Positions 32,281-41,466 of a stretch of 64,000 nt of DNA are shown piece after piece. The stretch is from PALSA-660 sp963726435 (GTDB taxonomy: Bacteria > Actinomycetota > Coriobacteriia > Anaerosomatales > PALSA-660), in the NCBI GenBank assembly GCA_963726435.1, contig CAVSCJ010000002.1, positions 62,001 through 126,000 of the forward strand. Reading direction: 5' to 3'. A program made the translations under genes and the position numbers. Position 1 is the stretch's first letter; the number at the start of each line of letters is the position of its first letter. The notes under the pieces were generated by a model, which did not search any database, was not told the DNA's origin, and saw nothing but the letters and a program-made list of their open reading frames with translations.

Positions 32281-33114
32281 CTAGGTGGCCAAGTAGCCCG
32301 TGTGTATCGAGGCCTTGTAGAGGAACGGGATCCCCGCGAGGCAGAACATCGCCACCGGCATGGCGATGATGGCGTACCACGCGATCCTCTCGCCACGCCA
32401 CCCGAGCGTGAGTCGAAGGTGCAGGTACACGGCGTAGATGATCCACACGACCAGACTCCACGTCTCGATCGGGTCCCACCCCCAGTAGCGGCCCCACGCT
32501 TCGTTCGCCCAGATGGCGCCGGATGCGATCATGATGCCCCAGAAGAGGAACCCGGCGACCACGAAGCGTCCCGAGAGACGGTCGACCGTCTCCTGGTCGG
32601 GCAGGCGAGACAGCCTGTGGGCCCACCTGCCCTCGCCGGACCGCGCGCGCATGACGTAGGCGACGGCTAGCCCGAAGGAGGCCACGAAAGCCCCGAACGC
32701 CAGGTCGGAGAACACGACGTGGATGAAGAGCCAGTAGCTGGCCAGGGTCGGACCAACGTCCAGGCCGCCCTTGGGGGCGGTCATCGCGGCGCCGATGAGC
32801 AGCAACGCCACGGGCATGATCACGATCCCCGCGGAGCTCGTCTTCGGATAGCGCCAAGCCATGCCGACGAGAAGCAGGACCGTGAAGAACGTCAAGGCCG
32901 ACGTCAGCTCGAAGTAGCCGAGGTACGGGCCGTGCCCGAGCCGGATCCAACGCATCGCCATGGAAGCGGTCTGCGGAACGAGCCCGATCGCAGAGATGAG
33001 GACGGCGCGACGCGTCCACTTCTCGCGTTCGAACACCACACCGCCCACGAACATCGCCGTCCCTGCGACGTAGAACGTGAGCGCGATCCACATCAGCACG
33101 ATCTCTGCGGCCAT
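32281..33114 (-). CDS. ccsA: cytochrome c biogenesis protein CcsA/ResC
   Basis: 277-aa integral membrane haem-handling protein of System II cytochrome c synthesis. About seven or eight membrane helices; WWD-type haem motif ANEAWGRYWGWDPIETWSL near residue 205, and flanking conserved histidines (SYWLFIHVVFSD, AVYLHLRLTLGW). Intact. Works with the ResB encoded on the plus strand at 28786. First gene of a minus-strand run with the radical SAM gene; TACAAT on the minus strand (33156-33161) is a possible -10. Confidence 0.93.
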   Translation of the reverse strand: MAAEIVLMWIALTFYVAGTAMFVGGVVFEREKWTRRAVLISAIGLVPQTASMAMRWIRLGHGPYLGYFELTSALTFFTVLLLVGMAWRYPKTSSAGIVIMPVALLLIGAAMTAPKGGLDVGPTLASYWLFIHVVFSDLAFGAFVASFGLAVAYVMRARSGEGRWAHRLSRLPDQETVDRLSGRFVVAGFLFWGIMIASGAIWANEAWGRYWGWDPIETWSLVVWIIYAVYLHLRLTLGWRGERIAWYAIIAMPVAMFCLAGIPFLYKASIHTGYLAT

Positions 33115-33155
33115 GCGTTGCTGCCTTTCGGATCGGATGCGGAGCTTGTTGGCCC

Positions 33156-33272
33156 ATTGTACCCGAGACGAGAACGTCCACGCCGAGCGAACCGTGCGTC
33201 GTCGGGCCGTTCACACGACCGAAACATCCAGGGTCCATCATGGCATGGCTTGGAGTCACGACGCGCTAGAAT
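33156..33272. promoter_or_regulatory. divergent promoter region between ccsA and luxE-like genes
   Basis: Minus strand: TACAAT at 33156-33161, about 42 bases before the ccsA ATG. Plus strand: TAGAAT at 33267-33272, about 53 bases before the luxE-like ATG. Neither has a convincing -35 box. Confidence 0.35.
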
Positions 33273-33324
33273 GCGTCATGCGCGTCACTCACTGTCGTGC
33301 CCCATCGTTCCGGGAGGTCCTTCA

Positions 33325-34943
33325 ATGTCCCAGCCAGTCGAGACAACAACCGCCGGGAACCTCACGAGCCACGGGCTCACCGAGCGGATCCTGCCGATCA
33401 TCGAGGCCGGCGTGGACGCCGAGCTGCCCGAGTTCAACGAGATCGCTATGGACGAGTTCGCGTTCCAGTACGCGAACAACCAGCTGTTCCGCGAGTTCTG
33501 CGATGCGAAGAAGGTGCGTCCCGGCGACATCGACAACTGGCGCGACGTCCCGATGGTCTACAACGACGTCTTCAAGACGCACCTCGTGGCGTCCTTCCCG
33601 CTGGAGAATGCCGTCTTGGGCTGCCTCACGGGCGGCACCACGAGCCTCACCCAGCGCGGCCGCATCTTCCGCGACGAGGACGGCAAGAAGCTGGTCTTCG
33701 GGGCGAACAAGATGATGACCGGCTCCTACCTGTTCCCGGACTTCGACGAGGGAACCAAGTGCCGCATCCTCATCCTGGCGCCGAGCCCCGAGTTCGCGCC
33801 GTCGATGGGCATGGCGATCGGCATGGACCAGACGCGCCAAGCGTTCGGCACCGACGACAGCCTGTTCCTGCTCAAGCGCACGGGCATCGACGTACAGAAG
33901 CTCATCACGGCGCTGCGCGAGTCGGAGTCCAGCGGCGTGCCGGTCGCGCTCATCGGCGCGACGTCCGCCTATCGTGTACTTCTTCCAGGCCTGCCGGCGG
34001 GACAAGCGGACGTTCAACCTGCCGCCGGGCAGCCGCGTGTGCGACGGCGGCGGCTACCGCGGCCGTTTCGGTGTCGTCACGCGCGACGACTACTACGAGA
34101 TGGTCGAGGAGATCCTCGGCATTCCGTCCACCTACTGCGTCAACGTCCTCGGCGAGGCGGAGACGGCCACCAACCTGTTCGACGACGCGCTGCGCCGCCA
34201 CGTCAAGGGCCTGGAGCCCGCGCCTCGCAGGCGCCCCGTGCCGCCGTGGTCGCGCGTCCTCGCGATGAGCGTCGACGACCTGACACCGCTGCCGGATGGG
34301 GAGATCGGCCTGCTCGCGCATTGGGACCTCGCCAACGTGCCCACCGTGCTCTCGGTCATCACGGACAACCTCGGCTGGGCCAGCGACGACGGTCGCTTCT
34401 GCGAGATCGTCGGCCGCGCCAAGGTCGAGAAGGGCAAGGTCTCGGTGCTCCCGGACGAGGAGCGCCCGATCACCCCCATGGGCGACTCGGCCATCTTCCG
34501 TATGCTCGAGTCGTACGTGAACTTCTCGATCGACCTGAAGACCCGCTTCGCGAAGGATCCCGGTGAAGCGCCGAGCATCGCGCGAGGAGATCGAGGCGCG
34601 GCCCGGCTCGGTCGCGTCGTGCCCGCAGGTCGTCGACGAGATCCTGGTCTCGCAGGCGGACGCGGAAGCCGCGCGGATGCGCGACGAGTCGCTCGACGCG
34701 TTCAAGGACCAGACCGATCGGCCCATCGACTGGTTCGTCGAGGAGTTCAAGCACCAGAACGTCGAGCAGCCCAAAGAGGAGGAGCAGCCCAAGGAGGAGG
34801 AGCAGCCCAAGGAGGAGGAGCAGCCCAAGTGGGCCTCGGGACGCGCGCCCGACGGCCCAGCAGGTCGCTCACAAGCCGTCTCGTGGCCCGCGATTCGCCA
34901 CATGGGCGTGAGTCTGCCACCATTCGTCACGCAACGTGACTGA
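33325..34943 (+). CDS. LuxE-type acyl-protein synthetase / PaaK-like ligase, frameshifted
   Basis: Adenylate-forming enzyme of the LuxE family, which in luminous bacteria activates fatty acids. About 540 aa; ATG 33325 after GGGAGG. Visible blocks: VPMVYNDVFKTHLVASFP, LTGGTTSLTQRGRI (phosphate-binding Gly/Thr/Ser loop), VCDGGGYRGR, and NVLGEAETATNLFDD near the adenylation site. Frame changes near 33970 and 34558; the latter is explained by one extra C. The C-terminus (about 440 onward) is not LuxE-like: it contains a four-unit QPKEEE repeat (34764-34829) and a Pro/Ser-rich tail. No luxC or luxD homologue is nearby; substrate unknown. Confidence 0.8.
34764..34829 (+). repeat. 18-bp tandem repeat, 3.7 copies, in coding sequence
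   Basis: Unit GAGCAGCCCAAGGAGGAG at 34764-34781 (one mismatch), 34782-34799, 34800-34817 and a partial copy 34818-34829. It encodes EQPKEE units in the C-terminal tail of the LuxE-like protein. Near-identical copies suggest recent slippage expansion, and copy number may vary between strains. Confidence 0.9.
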
Positions 34944-34968
34944 CCCCTAGCGAGAGTGGTGCGTCGAG

Positions 34969-36927
34969 GTGGATCGTGAGGCTGCGACGGTCGCCCAGAG
35001 CGGGAGCGAGAGCCCAGGCGACGCACACGGCCGGGCGTATGCGCTCGGCAGGGGATTGTTTCTCGCTTTCGTCGCGCTGACACCGCTGATCATCGGTGGC
35101 CTGCCGTCTCAGGTAGGGTCGCTTTCCTTGTTCGGCGCCTACGATCCTGTCGGTCTTCCCAAGCTGGTGACACTCCTGGTGCTGTCGGGCGCCTCGCTTG
35201 CCGCGCTGTGCGTGAGCGTGGCCCGCAGGGAGTCGGAGTTGTACTGGCACCCGGTCATGTGGGTTCTGGTCGCGCTTCTGGGCTGGGCGGCGATATCGAC
35301 GGTCTTCTCGGTGAGTCCGTGGCTGTCGGTGTGGGGAAGCTACTACGTCTACGAGGGGCTTGTCGCGATCCTCGGCTACGGCCTCGTCGCCTTCCTCGCG
35401 ATGCAGTACGTGCGTTCGACACGCGATCTTCGCGCCGTGATGGTCACGGCGGCCGTGTCGGGGCTACTCGTATCCGCGTACGCCCTGATGCAGCATTTCG
35501 AGCTCGATCCGTTCTCGTGGAGCGGCGGCGAAACGAGCCGGGTGTTCTCCACGTTCGGCAACGCCGACATGCTCGGCGAGTACCTGGTGTTCCCTCTGGC
35601 GCTCGCGGTGGGATTGGCGCTTTCGAGATCTCGCCGATGGGCCTCGCTCGGGTGGTCGCTGACCGCGGCTCTGATCGCTGCCGCACTCGTCGCGACGTTG
35701 ACGAGGGGGGCATGGCTCGCCGCTTCGGTGATGCTGGTGTGTATCGGCCTCGTAGGATGGCATGGAGTCTGGCGTGGTTCGCGCCGACGGAAGCTGATGT
35801 TCGGCGGGCTTGCCGTCGCCGCGATCGCGGCGACGGTCGTCGCCATCGCCATCCTGGGGCGTGGGTTCACCGGGAGCTCCATGACGTTGTCGTCGTGGCT
35901 CGCGGGCGTCAGCAACGGGCGCACGGTGATCTGGCTCACCGGCCTGCGCGGTTGGCTGGCGCACCCGATCGCCGGCTGGGGTCCCGGCGGGTTCGTGCGC
36001 GCGTTCGAGAGCGCGGTGGGGGCGGACTTCTATGCGATCGCGCCGGTCGGAGGGACGATCGACGACGCGCACAACTTCCTCGTCCAAGCGCTTGTGACGC
36101 TCGGCATTCCCGGACTCCTGCTGATGATGTGGGCGCTCGTGCAGACTGCGATCCAGTCCCTTCAGCGCCTGGTAGCTGCCAAGGGTCACGAACGGCTGCT
36201 TTCCGTGGCGCTGTGGGGGGCGCTCTTGGGCATGATGACGGCGCTGACCTTGGGTGTCGGTTTGCCCGACGTATCGGTGTGGCTGTGGCTCACGGTCGGT
36301 CTGCTTCTTGCCCCGGCTGCGCATCGGGTTCCGGCGCCGCGAAGAGCGGTGCTCACGACTGTCGGGTCACTTGGCATCGCGATCGCGCTGTGGGCGGGTT
36401 CGTGGCTGGTTGCCGACGTTGTCGTCGGAAGGGCCATGAAGCGGGAAGCCGGTCCGGCTCAGGTATCGGAACTGGAGACAGCGGTTCGGCTCAACCCGCT
36501 GTCCCAGACCTACCGAGAGTTCGTTGCCGACGCGCTGGTCAACGAGGCACTCGCCGGGCAGCGAGCGGGGTCGAATCCGCAGACAGTCGAGGAGTCGATG
36601 CGTCGGGCCGTCTCGGCATACGAAGCCGCCGCGGCGGCCGACCGCGGCGACATGTACACGCGTGTCAAGCTCGCGAACCTCCTCGTCGAGTTCGCGAATG
36701 TCTATCCCGGGAGCGACGCAGCCCAGCGCGCCGTCGCGGCAGCGCAGGACGCCGTGCGGCTCGCGCCGCACAACGCCACCACGTTGGTGGCCCTCGCGAG
36801 AGCGTATGAGGCAGCCGGCAGCCTCGACCAAGCCGGGAAGACCGCGCGGCTGGCCCGCTCGGTCGCCCCGGCGTACGCTGCCCAGGCTCTGGGCTCTCTC
36901 GGCCTCGATGGCGCTTCCACGCCGTAG
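34969..36927 (+). CDS. O-antigen ligase-like membrane protein with C-terminal helical repeats
   Basis: 652-aa protein of the Wzy_C/WaaL (O-antigen ligase) type. About twelve membrane helices over residues 25-480, with the large external loop and family motifs NGRTVIWLTGLRGWLAHP and GWGPGGFVRAFES, then DDAHNFLVQALVTLGIPG. After the last helix (about 470-490) comes a soluble TPR-like segment of about 160 residues (NPLSQTYREFVADAL, then AARLAPHNAT-type helices). GTG 34969 follows GAGG weakly. Probably polymerises or ligates a lipid-linked glycan; the TPR tail suggests a protein partner. Intact frame. Confidence 0.85.
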   Translation: MDREAATVAQSGSESPGDAHGRAYALGRGLFLAFVALTPLIIGGLPSQVGSLSLFGAYDPVGLPKLVTLLVLSGASLAALCVSVARRESELYWHPVMWVLVALLGWAAISTVFSVSPWLSVWGSYYVYEGLVAILGYGLVAFLAMQYVRSTRDLRAVMVTAAVSGLLVSAYALMQHFELDPFSWSGGETSRVFSTFGNADMLGEYLVFPLALAVGLALSRSRRWASLGWSLTAALIAAALVATLTRGAWLAASVMLVCIGLVGWHGVWRGSRRRKLMFGGLAVAAIAATVVAIAILGRGFTGSSMTLSSWLAGVSNGRTVIWLTGLRGWLAHPIAGWGPGGFVRAFESAVGADFYAIAPVGGTIDDAHNFLVQALVTLGIPGLLLMMWALVQTAIQSLQRLVAAKGHERLLSVALWGALLGMMTALTLGVGLPDVSVWLWLTVGLLLAPAAHRVPAPRRAVLTTVGSLGIAIALWAGSWLVADVVVGRAMKREAGPAQVSELETAVRLNPLSQTYREFVADALVNEALAGQRAGSNPQTVEESMRRAVSAYEAAAAADRGDMYTRVKLANLLVEFANVYPGSDAAQRAVAAAQDAVRLAPHNATTLVALARAYEAAGSLDQAGKTARLARSVAPAYAAQALGSLGLDGASTP

Positions 36928-37101
36928 GCGTTCGAGCCGGCCTTGGTGAGCGGATCGTCGCTGACCTGCTCGTCAAGTGCGTGCTGCTCGTCAGTGCCGT
37001 GATCGCCGGCGCGATCGCGTGGACCAGATTGAGCAAGGTCGCTCGCGCCGAGCTCGGCGCCGACACGATCGCCGCGGAGTTTTCGGGCGGGAGCAGCGCC
37101 G
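36928..37101. other. gap between convergent genes, possible short ORF
   Basis: Between the O-antigen ligase-like gene and the convergent dehydratase. On the plus strand an open stretch from before 36950 to past the dehydratase stop reads RIVADLLVKCVLLVSAVIAG and continues with a helix, like a small single-helix membrane protein, but no good start or ribosome site is visible (GTG 36981 is inside the helix). I do not call it a gene. No terminator hairpin with a T tract seen. Confidence 0.25.
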
Positions 37102-38977
37102 CTAGTGCGCGCTCGTCTCGTGGAATCCGCGCGTGGCGAACTCCGGATCGAACTCCAGGATGAGCCGCGTCATCTCGTCGATGCGCCCGTGCAACGCAGC
37201 GTCGATGAGCAGCTCGTAGTCGGGTTGCGGGCGGTTCTCGACGTGTGCGACCACGACCCGCTGGATCTTCTCGGCGCCGGTGGGCTCGAGCGACTCGTGC
37301 TCGTGGACGAGCGACTCGTGCAGCTTCTCGCCGGGGCGCAGGCCGACGAACTCGATGTCGGCGGGCACGCCGGAGAGCGCGATCATCTTCCGGGCCAGGT
37401 CGACGATCTTGACCGGCTCGCCCATCTCGAGCACGAAGATGTCGCCGGTGTCGCCGATGGCCTGCGCCTGGAGCACGAGGCGCGCGGCCTCGGGGATCGT
37501 CATGAAGTAGCGCGTCACGTCCGGGTCGGTGACGGTGAGCGGGCCGCCGTGGCGCAACTGGTTCTCGAAGATGGGCACGACGCTGCCGCGGCTGCCGAGC
37601 ACGTTGCCGAAGCGCACGGCGACGGTCGAGCACCTTGCCGCGCTCGGCTGCCGCCAGCATGACCTGCTCGGCGAGCGACTTCGTGAGCCCCATGACGTTG
37701 GCCGGGGCGACGGCCTTGTCCGTGGAGATGAGCACGAAGCGCTCGGCGCCGTGCCGCTCGCACGCCTCGATGACGTTGCCCGTGCCGAGCACGTTGGTCT
37801 TGACCGCCTCGTCGGGCGCGAGTTCCATCAGCGGAACGTGCTTGTAGGCGGCTGCGTGGAGCACCACCTGCGGCCGGTACCGCGCGAAGACCCGGTCGAG
37901 CTTCTCGGCGTCGCGGATGTCGCAGACGCACATGACAGGCACGTCGGCGTCGATCCGGCGCAGCTCGAGCCACAGCTCGTAGAGGCGCGTCTCGTCGACC
38001 TCGATCAGCAGGAGCCGCTCCGGGCGAGAGCTGCATGATCTGGCGGCAGAGCTCGGAGCCGATCGAGCCCGCGGCCCCGGTCACGGCGACGACCTTGCCC
38101 GCCACCGTGGCGCGCACCTGCTCGACGTCGATCGGGGTCTGCTCCCGCCCGAGAAGGTCCTCGGCCTCGACCATGCGCAGGTCGTTGACGCTGACGCTGC
38201 CCTTCTCGATGACGAGCGAGGGCATGATGCGCGTGGTGACGCCGGCCTCGGCGGCGGCGTTGAGGATCCGGCGCACGGTGGCCGGCGGAGCGCTGGGCAG
38301 CGCGACGAGGACCTGCTCGATCTCCTCGCGAGCGACCACGCGCGTCGAGGTCGCCGGTGCGCCCGATCACCTTCACGCCGCCGATGGTGCGGCCCTGCAG
38401 GGTCTCGTCGTCGTCCAGGAAGCCGACGGCGGTGAGCCCGAGCTGCGGCCTGCCCACGATCTCGTGGAGCAGGAGCGAGCCCGCGCTGCCCGCGCCCACG
38501 ATCAGCACGCGGGCGCCCTCGCCCGCCTGCGCGCTGCGCACGTACACGAGCACGCGCGCGGCCGCGCGGATGCCCGCGACGCCGAGCAGCACGACGATCG
38601 CCTGGATGAACAGGACGCCGAAGGGGATGAGCCGCAGGCCGTCCGAGCTCTGCAGGAGGTAGTCGCCGACGGCCGAGGACGGGGAAGCCGACGAGAACGG
38701 CGCCGGCGACGCGCAGCATCGTGTCGACGCTGACGTGGCGCAGGACGAGCCGGTAGAGCCCGATCGCCGTGAAGAGCGCGAGGTAGACGACCGCTGCCGC
38801 GGCGATCGCGAGAGGGATCGCGGAGGCGAACTCGGGCGGCACGGCGCCCTCGAAGCGCGCGTAGTAGGCGACGAACGTCGCCACGGCGACGACGGCGGCG
38901 TCGAGCACGTAGAGCGCGAGGCGGAAGAGCCTGCCGCCCTGGCGCGCCGAGGCGAGGATGCGGGAGGCGAGGCTCAC
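37102..38977 (-). CDS. CapD/PglF-like nucleotide-sugar 4,6-dehydratase (membrane-anchored), frameshifted
   Basis: Long-form nucleoside-diphosphate-sugar epimerase/dehydratase, about 625 aa. Several N-terminal membrane helices, a CoA-binding-like domain (VLIVGAGSAGSLLLHEIVG, then FLDDDETLQGRTIGG), and a C-terminal NAD(P)-binding domain with VVAVTGAAGSIGSELCRQI, LHAAAYKHVPLMEL, STDKAV and RFGNVLGSRGSVVPIF. PglF makes the 4-keto sugar that PglE aminates. GTG 38975-38977 overlaps the preceding aminotransferase stop (GTGA). Frame changes near 38680, 38345, 38020 and 37625. Last gene of the minus-strand sugar operon. Confidence 0.87.
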
Positions 38978-40192
38978 CGGGCGGCCACCTTCATCACCTT
39001 GCGCGACGGCGGCGACGACGTCGTCGATGTCGCCGTCGGCAAGGGTCGGGTGCACGAAGAAGGCGAGCGAGGTCTCGTGGGCGCTCGCCGCTCCGCGAAG
39101 CCGCGCCGCCGGGGCCAGCCCGGCTCGCGCGAACGCCTCCTCGCGGTAGATCTCGGCGCACGAGCCGTACTGCACCGGCACGCCCTCGGCCTGGACGGCG
39201 AAGAGCACCCGGTCGCGGTCCCAGCCCTCCGCCAGCTCCGCGGGCACGACATGGGCGTAGAGGCGGTAGAAGGCGTGCTCGCAGTACTCGGGCGGCTGCG
39301 GGACGCGGATGCCGCGGACGCCGGCGAGGCCGCGCGCAAGCCGGGTGGCGAGCTCCGTGCGGCGCGCGTGCGCCGCGGGCAGCTCGAGCTCGCCCGCGCG
39401 GATCATGGCGGCCTCCAGCTCCGGCAGGCGGTAGTTCGAGCCGAAGCTGTCGCGGATCCACCTGAAGCTGGCGGGACGTCCCATGAACTCGGGGTCGTTC
39501 GTCTTCGCGAGCGACCTGCCGTGGTCGCGGTACTCCCAGGCGCGCGTGAACGCGGCGTCGTCATCGAGTGCTATCAGGCCGCCTTCGCCGGCCGCCACGA
39601 TCTTGTCCTGGCAGAAGGAGAAGCACGCGGCGTCGCCGAACGAGCCGACGGGCTTGCCGCGATACATAGCCCCGTGCGCCTGCGCGCAGTCCTCGATCAC
39701 GATGATCCCGCGCTCGCGGGCCAGGCGAAGGATCGGGTCCATCTCGGCGGGCCAGCCTCCGAGGTGGACGACGATGACCGCGGCGGTGCGTCCGGTCAGG
39801 GCCGCCTCGAGGGTCCGGGCGGTGAGGTTCGAGCTCTCGGGGTCGATGTCGGCGAAGGTCGGCGTGGCGCCGACGGCCACGACGCAGCTCGCGGTCGCGA
39901 TGAAGCTGCGCGCCGGCACGACGACCTCGTCTCCGGGGCCGACGCGGAAAGCGCGCAGCGCCAGCTCGAGTGCCAGGGTGCCGTTGGCGACGGCGAGTGC
40001 ATGAGCGCGGCCGAGCTTCTCCGCGTATTCGCGCTCCAGCGAGCGGCCTTCCTCGCCGGTCCAGTAGTTGATCCGGCCCGAGCGCAGGACGTCGGTGACC
40101 GCCTCGATCTGCGCGTCGGTCGGCGCGGGCCAAGCCGGCATCGGTGTCGAGCGGACCGGAGCGCCGCCGTCGATGGCGAGCTTCTCAGTCAC
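38974..40192 (-). CDS. DegT/DnrJ/EryC1 aminotransferase (PglE-like)
   Basis: PLP-dependent sugar aminotransferase, about 405 aa. PLP-binding segments: VANGTLALELALRAF, GDEVVVPARSFIATAS, the Asp/Gln region VIEDCAQAHGAMYRGK, and the Lys-containing FSFCQDKIVAAGEGG. GTG 40190-40192 overlaps the acetyltransferase stop. Near the end one extra base (about 39000) fuses this frame to the next gene; the other frame gives a natural end KVMKVAAR and stop at 38974-38976, overlapping the dehydratase GTG. Predicted to transfer an amino group to the 4-keto sugar made by the next gene's product. Confidence 0.9.
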
Positions 40193-40808
40193 GGTCCAGC
40201 GATTCGCGCGAGCCCATGACGCGCGCCGGGACGCCGACGCACACGGAGTCCGCCGGCAGCGCGCCGACCACGGCTGCTCCTGCGCCGACGACGCTCCATG
40301 CTCCCACGGACGCGCCGGGGGAGGCGCAGGCGCCGACGCCGAAGAGCACGCCCTCGCCGAGGGTCACCCTGCCACAGAGCCCGACCTGCGGGCCGATGTG
40401 GGAGTGGTCTCCGATGACGCAGTCGTGATCGACGCTGCATCCCGTGTTGAGTATCGTGTCGTCGCCGATGCGCGCGCCGGCGTTCACGAGCGCGCCGGCC
40501 GCGATGAACGCACCGCCGCCGATTGTGACGTCCCTTCCGACGATCGCGGACGGGTGCACGACGCTCGTCGGAGCGAGGCCGGAAGACTGGTACTCGGCGT
40601 AGTAGCGGGCGCGGAGGGCGTTGTCGCCGATGGCCACGATGAACGCGTCGGCCTCGAGGCCTTCGCGGTCGTGCGAGACCGGGTGGCCGAGGATCTCGGG
40701 CGCGTCGGACTCGGTGCCGACGATTCCGGCGATCTGGAAGCCGGCTTCCTCGGCGGCGTCGATGACCACCTTGGCGTGGCCGCCCGCGCCTACGACTAGG
40801 AGTCTCAC
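40185..40808 (-). CDS. PglD/NeuD-type sugar O/N-acetyltransferase
   Basis: 207-aa left-handed beta-helix acyltransferase. N-terminal nucleotide-sugar-binding fold VRLLVVGAGGHAKVVIDAAE (residues 1-20), then hexapeptide repeats (HPSAIVGRDVTIGGGAFI, NTGCSVDHDCVIGDHSHIG, with the catalytic His in VDHD) and a C-terminal VVGALPADSVCVGVPARV. In PglD this protein acetylates the 4-amino sugar. GTG 40806-40808 overlaps the sugar transferase stop; intact frame. Confidence 0.92.
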   Translation of the reverse strand: MRLLVVGAGGHAKVVIDAAEEAGFQIAGIVGTESDAPEILGHPVSHDREGLEADAFIVAIGDNALRARYYAEYQSSGLAPTSVVHPSAIVGRDVTIGGGAFIAAGALVNAGARIGDDTILNTGCSVDHDCVIGDHSHIGPQVGLCGRVTLGEGVLFGVGACASPGASVGAWSVVGAGAAVVGALPADSVCVGVPARVMGSRESLDRD

Positions 40809-41466
40809 TGCGCGCCCCCTCGGTGGTCGCTCCCCGCGCTGCCCGTGAACGGCTTCATCGTCTCGGAACCTTCCCCGGACACGCCCTCGCCCGACGTCAG
40901 CGCGGAGAAGGACTTGAGCAGTATGCGCGCGTCCAGCGCGAGAGAGCGGTGGTCGACGTACCAGACGTCCATCTTGAAGCGCTCGTCCCACGAGACGGCG
41001 TTGCGGCCGTTGACCTGGGCCCATCCGGTGATGCCGGGCCTGACCTCGTGCCTTCGCGCCTGCTGGTCATTGTAGCGGTCGAGGTACTCGGGCAGCAGGG
41101 GACGCGGACCGACGATGCTCATGTCGCCCTTGAGCACGTTAGCCAATTCGGGGAGCTCGTCGAGGGAGGTGGAGCGCAGCCACCGGCCGACAGGGCGTCA
41201 GGCGTTCCGCGTCCGAGGCGACCGCGTCGACTCCGACGGTCCCCGGAGCCGCGTCGCGCATCGTGCGGAACTTGTAGAGGGTGAAGATGCGGCCACCGAG
41301 CCCCGGCCGCTGCTGCCGGAAGATCACGGGGGAGCCCAGGTTCGACGCGCACCAGGAGGGCGACGACGGCGAACACCGGCGACAGCACGACGAGCGAGAA
41401 CGCCGCCACGACCACGTCGGCGACGCGTTTCAGCAGGTCATAGACGGTGTGCGAGCGCTTCTCCAT
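40805..41466 (-). CDS. phosphoglycosyl transferase (PglC/WcaJ family), frameshifted
   Basis: Initiating sugar-phosphate transferase that loads the first sugar onto undecaprenyl phosphate at the membrane. About 220 aa. N-terminal re-entrant helix (VYDLLKRVADVVVAAFSLVV, then LSPVFAVVALLVRVE), FRQQRPGLGGRIFTLYKFRT, then a short loop to ELANVLKGDMSIVGPRPLL and RHEVRPGITGWAQVNGRN. All core PglC motifs are present. Start ATG 41464-41466 (or 41475), inside the end of the upstream GT4 gene. Frame changes near 41340 and 41195. The compact form without extra N-terminal helices is PglC-like rather than WbaP-like. Confidence 0.9.

Noticed and set aside
38081..40192. Fusion of DegT aminotransferase and CapD-like dehydratase
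   Set aside because: One extra base near 39000 removes the aminotransferase stop; the other frame shows a normal end overlapping the dehydratase GTG.
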